A stretch of 50,848 bases of DNA, taken from Chara braunii (Eukaryota > Streptophyta > Charophyceae > Charales > Characeae). Position 1 is the stretch's first letter, and the number at the start of each line of letters is the position of its first letter. Positions 42,057 to 50,848 of this stretch are shown here, in pieces. A program made the translations under genes and the position numbers. The stretch covers positions 1,709,360 to 1,760,207 of the forward strand of contig BFEA01000149.1 of NCBI GenBank assembly GCA_003427395.1, written 5' to 3'. The notes below the pieces were generated by a model. It had not been told where the DNA came from. It made no database searches and saw only the letters and a list, made by a program, of their open reading frames with translations.

Positions 42057-44733
42057 ATGGCTGCATATGAAGAAACCACATGCGAAAGTGCATTTCCAGC
42101 CTTGGGCGGACCAGTGAAAACCTCTGATGCAGAAGGTTCGAAAGGTCAGGGTAGGGCCGCCTCCGGTGATAGGAACACATCCGATGTAGATCGTATCATG
42201 TGGGTACCGAGAAGTTTGCTACGAGATTTTGAGTGCACAGGCCTTCTGTTTGGCGAGAGTGATGAAGATGGTTCGGAATCTGGTGCTTCGATGTCATCTG
42301 ATGCCAACAGTTCTCCAGACAAAATAGATCATCCACAACCTTGCGATGATGATGCCACTGACCACTACTGTCGCAACGGTATGGAGAGTTCTGATGTCAT
42401 CTCTGATTTTGATGACATTTTTCCCAAAACGTTTGTCATCGGAGAAGCGTCCTTACACTTTCCGTGTCATAATGCCTTGGTCAAAGAAGATTCTGCAAAC
42501 AGTTCACAGAAAGCTCACCAAAAAAGCACTGGCAAGTGTGCGTGGACAAGTTTGTTGTAAACAAGATTGTTGCGCTCGCATGACCATGGAAGACATCAAA
42601 GCTGTCCAAAGTGCATATTACTGTAGAGATTGTGCAACCTATTGTGGGGAAAAGAAAGGTGGGCATTAGTGCATGGTGTTTCACACTGGGTTTGTGCAGG
42701 AATACATTTTTGAAAAAGAGGGTGACTTTGTCAAAAGGTTATATTATGCCGGAGCATGGCAGCACTGGACTCAGACGCACATCTGCAACATATGCGACGA
42801 TGTTCGGCAAACTAAGCTCCTTTGTGCGTGACAATGGAGATTCTATGCCCAATGACATGAGGATCAAAGATGGAGAATCATGAGTGGTTTTGAGATTGCC
42901 TGCTTGCTATAACAAGGTTGACATTTATAAGTTGTTGAAGTCACAATTTGACAACCTGGCTGTCCCTTCTGTTTCTCTCCAAGTTTTCTATAACATGTGG
43001 AGAACACACTTCTGGCATATGAAATTCCATGAAGTTGATCAAAAATTTCGAAATGCGAGAAGTGTGTTGAGTTCAAAGAATCTATCAATTCTGCGAAGTT
43101 CGTACGTGTGCATGATTATTTCGTTTCGAAACGCCACAGACACTTGGACTTGCAGCTCCAACACCGTGCTGCTTATGAGGTGTGAAAGGATGAGTCAAAG
43201 AGACCAGGTTCCACTAGTTTATGCATCATTATTGACGGTATGGACCAAAGCAAGATGAGTATTCCACACTTTGGCGGAGAAAACAAGTCGAAGGCATTTA
43301 CGAATATTCCAATGACGAAAACAAATTTAACAGCTATTATCGCACACGGCCGTTCACCATCGGTGCATGTTCACACATGGTACCCTTGCTATTCACATGA
43401 TTCCAATGCTGTGGTGTCATCCATTATGAAAGTTTTGCGTGACATAGAGGCGACAAGCGACTTACCTCCTAAATTGAGGATACAAGCCGACAACTGCTGG
43501 AGAGAAAACAAAAACAAATACGTTTTGTCTCTGGCCGCAGCTTTGGTGAAATTTGGCTTCTTCAAAGAAGTCGAATTCGGTTTTATGTTGGTAGGACATA
43601 CACATACGGACGTTGGACCCACTTTCAGTCATTTCTCTCGCAAACTGAAAATGCACGATGCTTATACCATGCTCGACCTGTTCAAACTCGTTGCCAGTTC
43701 CCAAAAAGAGCGTCCTTTGTGCACATTTATAGATGAAATTGCTAACTGGCGGGGAGCTGTTAAGCCCTTCATGGTCAACAGACTGACCGGTGATACAAAG
43801 CCACATTTATTTAGGTTTTATATGGAGGATGACAATCCTGTGTTCCAGTGGAAAGAGTATTGCACTTCTCCGCACTGGTCTTCTCCGGTCTATTGCTTTA
43901 AACGAGATGAAAATAAAGCATATGCTGGACCCGAATGGCCATTCGAGCCTTCACCTGTTCTCCCGTCACCTATTCGACCTGTTACAAAAACATCACGTGG
44001 TTAACCCGCTAAGGATAAGAATTTGGATTTCAAATTAGGAATTGAAGGCGTGAAGACATTTGTTGAGTGGTTGGAAAACAAGCGGCACGAGTGGTTGGGA
44101 ATGAAAGATGAGGTTAGCTTGTCAAAGGAGAGTGCTCTTTCACACTGGAAAACTTTCCTCGACACAATCGAACAAAATTATGGGTCTGGCTTTGCGAAAA
44201 CATCACTCAAGGCTGACTTTTGGCCCTCGCGGGACAGAATTACGAAGGACGATGCTGAGGATATTGATATTGCCTTCCTCTTGCAGAGCAATGAGAATAA
44301 GGAGCCGTTGTTTGTTAGGTCAGCCAATGAGCATCCAAAAGCAGAGCTCGACCCGGTTGTGGATGTCGAAAATGGTCAATTCGTTCTCTTGCGTCCTTCG
44401 CAAGATGATATCGATCAGGGAGTTCCCGTGTGGATGGGTGGAGTCATTTCTAATATTGACAACGATAGGAAGTTGCCTGCTTTCAATCATGTTCTTATTG
44501 AATATTGGGTGCCACAACCTGTCGTCAAAAGCCTTTCTCTGCAATATGCAAATGCATGAAAGAAGATATGGAAGAAAGACAACACAACATCACAGCAGTG
44601 GCAGCACGTGAACTGTGTTTTGTGGAGCTGGTCATCAAGGACGTTGCATTTGGAAAATAAAGTGCACATTCCCAAACCGGTCAGAGAGAAAGCCTTGGCA
44701 TGTCTTTCACTTCCAGATGATGAAGACCAATAG
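42057..44733 (+). pseudogene. DUF7869-like DDE transposase of the giant element, degraded
   Basis: Likely the transposase. The acidic N-terminal part (42057-42500) is followed, in other frames, by VRGQVCCKQDCCARMTMEDI and LCRNTFLKK...HGSTG, the Cys-rich and basic DNA-binding-type region usual before this domain. Then come RLPACYNKVDIYKLL, KISKCEKCVEFKESI and IIIDGMDQSKMSIPH (first Asp), IQADNCWRENKNKYV (second), and FMLVGHTHTDVGPTFSHFSR (His/Asp motif), as in DUF7869 proteins, which I recall as DDE-like. A C-terminal module (GQFVLLRPSQDD...HVLIEYWVPQP) looks like a small barrel domain. Damage: frame changes near 42540 and 42640, one in an A run near 43040, and in-frame stops at 42881 (TGA), 43183 (TGA), 44002 (TAA) and 44557 (TGA). 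The final stop is at 44731. Some frame changes could be unrecognised introns. Confidence 0.7.
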
Positions 44734-44960
44734 GATAAGTCACTGAGAAGACCTCATTTTGTGCGTGTTGGTGTACCATTTACTTGCCATTGAGCTTCCA
44801 TTCATATATAGTTAAACTATATATCATTGGCTTGCCTTTTACTTCCCTATGATGAAGATTAGTAGACTTTAAGTACGTCGTTGAGAAGACGTAATCATAT
44901 TTCATTCGAGTGTATTGCTGTATCAATTAGTTGTCATTGAGCTTCTGTATTTCATGTGTT
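44694..44960 (+). repeat. Degenerate tandem duplication downstream of the transposase
   Basis: CTTCCAGATGATGAAGACCA ... GAGAAGAC ... GTCATTGAGCTTC occurs twice with an offset of about 133 bp. The duplicated text covers the end of the transposase reading frame and its 3' region. A perfect palindrome around ATATAGTTAAACTATAT lies at the junction (about 44805-44822). Confidence 0.65.
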
Positions 44961-45031
44961 GCAGAATGGTTCATTCAACGACTGGATGGCCGCCAAGCAA
45001 TACGGTGTGAGGCAGAAATGTATGGCATGAT

Positions 45032-45589
45032 ATGGGGTCTATCTTTTTCACACCTGAAGTGGTTTTCGAGGGTGCAGTACTCAGTGTGAGAGATGTTGAT
45101 ATCGCACCGGATCGTTGGGAGCATTATCCTCTACAATGTTTGTATATTTGTGGTCGTAGGTGTTGTGGAACAAGAGAATATCCGCGAGAAGTGCACGCAC
45201 TGTATTCAGAATTGTACTATTCAGCAGGGAAGTTCTACCACAACGACTTTAAGGTGATGACCTTGTACTGTGCAGCGTCAAGTATCCAAGGGCGCTGCAA
45301 GCTTTCTTTTCTTATTCATAAAGATCATTCTACAAGTGCAAACATATCCAATGCACATGATATCGACGGACGAAGACGGGAAGCATTTGGAAGGAGGATC
45401 ATGGACCAACCGTCGCTCAAAGCACTCGTGGATGGGCTCGTGGACACAGCGATTACATATGTACGAAGTCTTTTGCTGCGAGAGTATGAAGTCATAGAAA
45501 CTTACGTAGAGTACAAGGACCCCACATTCGATGGGCACAATGAGACGGGCACTGTAGAAGATTGGACAATTCACATAAGGAGAGCGTGA
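45032..45589 (+). CDS. Unknown ORF on the right arm
   Basis: 185 codons from MGSIFFTPEVVFEGAVLSVR to WTIHIRRA. No family recognised. It contains CGRRCCGTREYP and a helix-rich C-terminal half (LKALVDGLVDTAITYVRSLL). A splice-acceptor-like ATTTCATGTGTTGCAG at about 44966 lies upstream, so it may be the last exon of a longer gene. It is the last coding region before the right end of the element. Confidence 0.4.
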   Translation: MGSIFFTPEVVFEGAVLSVRDVDIAPDRWEHYPLQCLYICGRRCCGTREYPREVHALYSELYYSAGKFYHNDFKVMTLYCAASSIQGRCKLSFLIHKDHSTSANISNAHDIDGRRREAFGRRIMDQPSLKALVDGLVDTAITYVRSLLLREYEVIETYVEYKDPTFDGHNETGTVEDWTIHIRRA

Positions 45590-46128
45590 AATTTATCACG
45601 CAGATCGTGTTAATATGTCCATTACGTACTAAGATCTGATTCAAGTAGCCTTAGAATATCGTTTTGAAGTGTTATCTAGCAGTGCCTAGAAGTTGATTTC
45701 AATTATAGTCAACTTTGACGAAGATTTTGACAATGTGTAATTTTAAGAGTTCATAGACGCACCATTGAGATGATGTAAGTGGCACTGCTTTGCTTTTAAT
45801 ATAATTGCCAATGGACTTTTGCATTTAAATTTCCTTCAACGGTCTCCATATGAAGGGTGTTCTTATAGTTTGAAGCAACTTAAGGTCTAAGACTTGGACT
45901 TTGGAGAGCTGCTCTTTGTTTGAATGTGTCAAGGGTTTTACAAATTTCGCAATTCTTTCCTTCGCATATGATGTCATTTTTTTCGTTTATATTCTAATCA
46001 TTTCGACACTTCTCTGCTCCAGGTTTACATTATGCCGGAATATTAAAATCCTATTTTTTTTTGTTTTACAATTTACCTTTTGTTCGGTTACTTCGTTAAT
46101 TTCATTATGCTCACTTTTTACAAAATAG
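45590..46128. other. Right subterminal region, no gene
   Basis: AT-rich, stop-rich sequence up to the terminal repeat. A T tract (46056-46063) and TGTTCGGTTACTTCGTTAAT (46081-46100) weakly mirror the left subterminal AACGAAAAAGCAAA units in inverse form. Confidence 0.5.
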
Positions 46129-46152
46129 TTCATTTTTAACGAAAACGTCGTT
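46129..46152 (-). repeat. Right terminal inverted repeat
   Basis: Ends GAAAACGTCGTT; inverted it matches 28078-28101 at 20 of 24 positions. TATT (46153-46156) follows. Confidence 0.85.
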
Positions 46153-46156
46153 TATT

Positions 46157-47675
46157 AGTAGAGTGGCGTGGCAAGCGGTGGTTCAACCAAAAACCAAAGG
46201 TGGACTAGGGATTATAGACCCAACCGCCCAGGTGATGGCCCTAGCCCTGCAGTGGGTAAAACACTTGTTTTTTTACCCACAAACCCCATGGAAAGCATCG
46301 GCACTGCAACAAATAAGTAGGTTGGCCCCACTGCCCCCCCCGAACATAGACCCGACTCGGACGACCTGGCTGGAGGACCGGTATTGGCCTGTTCCTAAAC
46401 CATCACCGGCGGGAGAGGACGAACTTGATACAAACAGGCAAGCAGCCAAAAGGGATCTGTATAATGATGCCTTCAAGACCTTACTTATAAAAACATGGAG
46501 GAACCCCCCCCCCCCCCGAATAAAACATCACTGCGACGCTGGGTGGAAGTACATAGACAACCCATTTTTGGCAACCGGTGGATAACCGACTCTAACATTG
46601 GGGTGCTACAATGCACTGACACCCCTTGGAAAGGATGGACCAAATACGGTATCTTAAGAGTGGGGGATATCTGGGATCATGAGTGGGGGGATTAGATTTC
46701 TCAACCTAAGCTGAGAGAAAAACTGAGATACTATCACAAGGTAGGGGAGGCCTTAGAGACAATTATTTTTGCGGTCCCCTTAGATTGGGTTCGTATCCTT
46801 CAAAAAGGACCGGCACTGGAAGAGGGAGATTGGGTGGCCATAAAGGAACAAGAGGGAGTAGTAGGGAATATTGTGGGCATATTCCAACCACGAAAGGGAG
46901 GAGAAAAAGTGTTGGTTAACCTTTTCCACAAGGTCTAAGACGACAGACTTATAAGAACGAGAGGAGACAATGTACGATGCAGCGATCGTATAAAAAACCA
47001 GAGTTGTTCCGAATATGAATTTTAAAAGAAAAAGATGGCTGGCTGGCATACAAACTGGCCACACCAATCTCACATCTTGGTTTCGACCCGGAAAATTGGA
47101 GTTGGACATTAACCATGGGCAGGGGAAAACAAAGGTAGCGACAACTGCATACACAATCGGTCAAGTCAGCCTATCGGCTGCTGTGCCCCAAAATGGACCT
47201 AAGGGATGTGGTGGAAAATAGATGGATGCGACACCTGAATGTGGGGAAAGAGACCCTTTGCTCAGTAAAATGGTTTAGGTTGAGCAAGGAATCCCCAGCG
47301 AAAGTGGCATCACTGCAATGGTAAATTGAGCACCGCTGTCTACCCACAAACGATTGGCTGATTGACAGGACAACCTTGGAACAGCGAGGGCTAGCTCTGC
47401 CATGTTGCAAACGTTGTTCATCCGTCTTCCCATCACGATGTCGGCCAGAAACAATCGAACACATCTTCCTTCAATGTCCGGGTTCGGTATGGCTAAGGAG
47501 ATGGTGGGAGAGGGTATGGAGACAGATAGGCACCACGACAGCCTGGTCGTGGGATTGGAGAGCACTGTTGTGCTAAACATGGCACCCGGAACAAACTACC
47601 ACCTTTGAGGATAACATATTTAATCTAGGGAGGAGGACGGTATTTTGGGCGCTATGGAGAAGACATTGTGTATAA
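46157..47675 (+). pseudogene. LINE, 3' portion of the split element with zf-RVT knuckle
   Basis: Continues the frame left at 28077 with ISRVAWQAVVQPKTKGGLGI, the conserved GGLG segment after the RT domain. Then come MALALQWVKHLF and a long degraded stretch. CLPTNDWLIDR is followed by LPCCKRCSS and ETIEHIFLQCPGSVWLRRWW (about 47340-47520), the zf-RVT type Cys/His knuckle of plant LINEs. It ends FWALWRRHCV with TAA at 47673. Stops and frameshifts interrupt it in several places. Further LINE-like text (NVFAIFLGRILQEEIRLHMQ, about 48205-48265) suggests the coding part once ran to about 48329. Confidence 0.8.
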
Positions 47676-49210
47676 TACACATGTCGTAAAAACTGAACTT
47701 TTTTCTAAAAAGTGAACTATTTCGAATGTGAATGAATACACTGTACATGGGCCAATCGGGCCTTATGCGGCACTTTAAGTGAGGATAAATGGTCAGTATA
47801 TGTAGTGTTGATGGGGTGAATGTTGTGGTGGGGCGTTTTGAGCCCTTCGTACATGAATAGTCGTTATTAAATGCGAATTAACAGTGTATAAAATGGGTTC
47901 CCGTCCTGTCCTGGCTAGGTACAGGGAACGACACTGCACAACATAAAAGGGCAGGGGCTCTTTGTAAGACGACATCTTGTTGTCCTGGCTAGGTGTAAGG
48001 AACGACTGTGCCAGTCACAGTACACGATATAGGGCAAGGGCTATCTGTATGACAATTTGTTGGGTATGTGGTCCCTATGTTCCATAAAAGGTCAGGGGTC
48101 CGGCTCCCGACACCTTGATGGACTGAACCCGTCAACTGTGGTCGGGCGGAACACCCAGCCTGGTGCACTGACCAACCCGCAACCCATCAGTACCCCTGCA
48201 ACAAACGTGTTCGCCATTTTCCTTGGCAGAATCCTACAAGAGGAAATCAGGCTGCATATGCAAGCCGAAATCACCATTAAATGGGGGAAAATGAAGGAGA
48301 AACTAACATCCCTACATATTAAAGCATAAATCAAAAAGCATATTCAACAATTCAGCAAAGACTGGTTGGGGGGGACCTTGGAGAATTCTATTGCAAAAAT
48401 CCGCTGGAAAGGGGAAGGGGAAAGGGAGGGGAGGGGAAAATAGTGGGGCATGAAGACAGGGATTATCATCTTCAGTTTCAAGAGTGGATAAATGTTTGCC
48501 CAGACGTACCGTGGCGTCCTGCCTCTGACTTCCCAGACCCTTTCCCGCCACCAGCTTTAGCCATGGTGGGAGAACAGTGGTACGGAGGAGGGGGTTCGTA
48601 GGAGGACCAATCTACATGACTCAGTGAGATACTACCAAGATGTGGGATTGGGGCTGGTAGGGGAGGGAGGAATTAGGATGTAGTAGTAAATACCTGCCCC
48701 GCAAATGTGTTCGGAGGTAAAAAAAAAAGGATGAAATCATTTCTTCAAATCGTCCAATTTCTTGCTCAGTTACTACCCTGGTCTCTAAAGCATTCATTAG
48801 TAGGGGGAGGGAGGAACTAGTGTGTAGCAGCAGGGATTTGGCGTCGGTTTCAGGGCGAAGAGGTTCCCCCTCTCTCCAATTGCCTGCTCAGCCAATCCCT
48901 TGGATCCCAAGGTAATCAATGCTGGCAGGAACCCTACACAATCTTGTTTTGATACATCCCAACTTTGGTTTGTATATGGGACGATGGACCCGTTTTCCAA
49001 CAGGTGCTGCTTCCCACCAATAGATGGAGCCTCTCCCCAGGTGCTAGTGGTGTCTGCTCCAACAAAAAAATTCCCACGAGAAATGAAAGTTGAAAAAACA
49101 TTCCATAAAAATAAAATCATTCATATTTATGAATTATCATTCCAATGTTCGTCCAATTTTAAAATTTTCAGTTTTATTTGATAAGATCCCGTCTAAATAT
49201 GAGTTTTCCC
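47676..49210. other. LINE 3' region and unclassified sequence
   Basis: Holds two imperfect units of GTCCTGGCTAGGT...AGGAACGAC (about 47907 and 47982). Two GA-rich units (GGGGAGGGAGGAAYTA) lie near 48660 and 48803. At 47706-47730, TCTAAAAAGTGAACTATTTCG resembles the inner part of the giant element's right terminal repeat. No gene is supported apart from the possible LINE C-terminus near 48060-48329. Confidence 0.5.
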
Positions 49211-49233
49211 TTCCAACTACATCTATTTGTTCA

Positions 49234-49408
49234 AGATGGAATAAAATTATGGACGAGTTTATGAAATGTTTAAATTAAATTTTCATTCCACTACAAGAAA
49301 TATCTTCTAATTTAGATTCGATTAACCTATTTATGACTGGAAATCCTTACTTAGAATGACAGTCCAATTAAAATATTTCATGAACTCGTCCACATTTTCA
49401 TTCCATCT
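49234..49408. mobile_element. Foldback MITE-like element
   Basis: AGATGGAATAAAATTATGGA (49234) and its imperfect inverse ending TCCATCT (49408) form terminal repeats of about 38 bp, with weaker pairing for another 25 bp inward. The spacer is short and AT-rich. No target duplication was identified. Confidence 0.7.
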
Positions 49409-49613
49409 CTAGCATGCAGTTCAAATAAGAAGGGATAACCCATTGTTGGAGGGAAAGTTTTTAAGTAAAATGAAAAATTTTAAAATTTGAATGACATTTT
49501 TTAAGATGGAATGAAAATTTAGAATTTAGAATGTAATTTCACTATAGAATGATTATTTAATTCTAGAAATTTTTTATGTTGTCTTATCAGCACCACTAAC
49601 ATTGGCAAGGGCG

Positions 49614-49618
<5 letters not shown>

Positions 49619-49642
<24 letters not shown>
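49619..49642. repeat. Poly(A) tract
   Basis: About 24 A residues follow GGGCGTTTA. It may be the tail of a retroposed sequence lying to its left, but no body can be defined. Confidence 0.8.
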
Positions 49643-49644
<2 letters not shown>

Positions 49645-49839
49645 TAGCAGGTGCCCGATAGGCAATGGAATTCGGTGGTCCAGACTGCAGGACTCAGACG
49701 ATGTTCAGGGCATCAATTTCCCTTGTAACAAAAGCAGGGCCACCCGATTTCATTTCCCCGGGAGGTGGTCTCCACTCCGTTATTTCACGTTGTTCGTTTG
49801 CGGGGCGGATGGTTCCAATTATTCTCAATCCCGGGTAAC

Positions 49840-50301
49840 CTAGTGAGATGTATTGAATAGCAGGATAAACTTTGCGGCTTCCTCGGTAATGATTATCGCG
49901 CTCCCTATCCCCTCAGCCTCTTCTACCATTATGCCTGCCCTTTCTGGTCCATTGGCCATGGGTGCCGCTGCCGCAGGGCTGCTCCTATCCGTGCTTGCGC
50001 TGGTCAGTTGGGCCAGTCCCTGACTTTGTGGCCCAGTTGGTGACACGTACAGCACACGTCGGTGCTAGTTACAGTGTCACCCATCACTTGGTCGGGGGCG
50101 GCTCCTGACATTATCGACGCCGCTCGGACAGCGATGGGGCGCATTGATCGCATTAAATATTCTATCCGGGTATTATGATCACGTTGTTTTTTCTTGCTCT
50201 CCTGCATTAGGTTAACTAGCGTCCTCGTTAATTCTAGTATGACACTGGATTTGTTTGGCTTAGCAACCGTATCTGGAGGAGGCGGAGGTGTGACCATTAC
50301 G
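49840..50301 (-). pseudogene. Gag fragment of a Gypsy-type element
   Basis: On the minus strand the frame near 50301-50004 has a Pro-rich start (VTPPPPPDTV) and a helix-rich middle (LELTRTLVNLMQESKKKQRD). Then comes CCTCHQLGHKVRDW, a zinc knuckle whose last Cys is replaced by Trp. A TGA follows; another frame continues to 49840. The upstream end is cut exactly by the (GATT)n-family element at 50302. The fragment at 24484-26117 is likewise cut by a copy of that family. Confidence 0.6.
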
Positions 50302-50848
50302 CTATGTGACACCCGCGGCCGAGGCCGCGGGCATTTCGGCCGTTGCGGCCAAGATTCTCGGTCGCGGCCGCGGTCGATGAGGCCCAGTCCACGACCTGGT
50401 TTTTCAATATATTCCCCCCCCCCCTAAAAATACGTAAATATATATATCGTCACAAACAGAACAGGCCGGTAAACCGTAGGCAGAGAGAGAGAAGAGGACA
50501 ATAAACGAGAGGCTGTGGCAAACTGTTTCGTTGGAGTTTCACCGACTCATCAAGAGGCTGAACCCTGGAGGTGTAGGGCCTGAAAAACCCTACACTCCTA
50601 TATTTTTGTTTTTGGAATCCGACTTTGTTTAAGATTTTTAAAAAATCAAAAACTAAAATTGATTTAAGAAAAGCAGAATTTTTTTTTTGCCATTTTTTAT
50701 CATGAGATATATGGTCCCTGAGTACACCTGTATTTTTTTTAGAATTGGATTTTTCTTTTTTGCAGGGAAATGAGGTGTTTAAAAAAAATGCAGATGCAAA
50801 ATTTTAAAAGAAAAAAAAAAAAAAAGGTTTGATTGATTGATTGATTGA
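50302..50848 (+). repeat. CTAYGTGACACC/(GATT)n dispersed repeat, copy 5
   Basis: Starts CTATGTGACACCCGCGGCCG and matches the copy at 26118 to the (GATT)n tail at the window end. An extra stretch of about 115 bp (50448-50563), absent from the other copies, sits before the GTAGGG hairpin. Confidence 0.85.

Larger units (their letters stand above)
28078..46152. mobile_element. Giant TIR DNA transposon, 18,075 bp, with Ulp1 and DUF7869-like genes
   Basis: The left end begins AACGGTGTTTTCGTTATAAG. The inverted right end begins AACGACGTTTTCGTTAAAAA. Over 24 bp, 20 positions match. TATT flanks both ends, and excision of the element with one TATT restores the LINE frame. Genes point outward from a repetitive core: on the left arm Ulp1 protease, a 743-codon protein, a nuclear-type SGQHN protein and an unknown protein (minus); on the right arm a DUF7869-like transposase and an unknown ORF (plus). 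Ulp1 genes also travel with some plant Mutator-like and other large elements, but the transposase here is not recognisably MULE, and the 4 bp duplication does not fit MULEs (9 bp). Class unassigned. Confidence 0.85.

Noticed and set aside
28078-46152. Classifying the giant element as a Mutator-like (Ulp1-carrying) element
   Set aside because: No MULE transposase motif was seen, and the flanking duplication is 4 bp, not 9. Ulp1 alone is not diagnostic.
28078-46152. An integrated large DNA virus
   Set aside because: No capsid, packaging ATPase or DNA polymerase gene is visible. The ends, target duplication and transposase-like gene point to a transposon.

Overview
This is a repeat-rich window of a nuclear eukaryotic genome. 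Genes carry GT-AG introns. The one clear host gene is a plant-type 11S globulin-like bicupin. A plant-style LINE with a C-terminal zinc knuckle is present, and nested transposable elements and microsatellites fill most of the rest. I infer a streptophyte (land plant or charophyte alga; a Chara-like alga is a guess) from gene types only. The sequence is a draft scaffold: it holds N gaps, false duplications beside Ns, and an intact Nextera mate-pair junction adapter at 25919-25955.

Layout. 1-3230: several copies of a dispersed repeat that starts CTAYGTGACACC and ends in a (GATT)n tail beside (GT/CA)n. 3230-12190: an LTR-like pair (3736-4228, 7208-7648), a foldback MITE, a perfect 3 x 110 bp tandem repeat and degenerate tandem DNA, with no convincing gene. 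12189-13784 (minus): an intronless 11S-globulin-like secreted bicupin with a His-rich 13-residue repeat. 14322-14824: a long inverted-repeat element. 15245-23758: a degraded retroelement (CCHC knuckle, coiled coil, reverse transcriptase, minus strand) between two long direct repeats; the left repeat is split by a 1,503 bp insertion with an 8 bp target duplication. 24484-26117 and about 49840-50301: gag/protease remains of Gypsy-type elements. 27472-28077 and 46157-47675: the two halves of one LINE.

The main feature is what splits that LINE: an 18,075 bp element at 28078-46152. Its ends are 24 bp terminal inverted repeats (20/24 matching), flanked by a TATT duplication. Removing it with one TATT rejoins the LINE reading frame exactly. 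Its left arm carries minus-strand genes: a Ulp1/SENP-type cysteine protease with two phase-consistent introns, a 743-residue protein with a possible Rossmann-like segment, a basic nuclear-type protein with a ParB/DGQHR-like SGQHN motif, and an unknown protein. A 4 kb core of palindromic minisatellites and a 49-base C tract follows. Its right arm carries a plus-strand gene resembling the DUF7869 family of DDE-transposase-like proteins, then an unknown ORF. The transposase-like gene is broken by frameshifts and stops. Several stops are TGA where CGA fits, as expected from CpG decay of a methylated element. I propose a giant DNA transposon of a poorly described class, in which a DUF7869-type transposase travels with Ulp1 protease and accessory genes.
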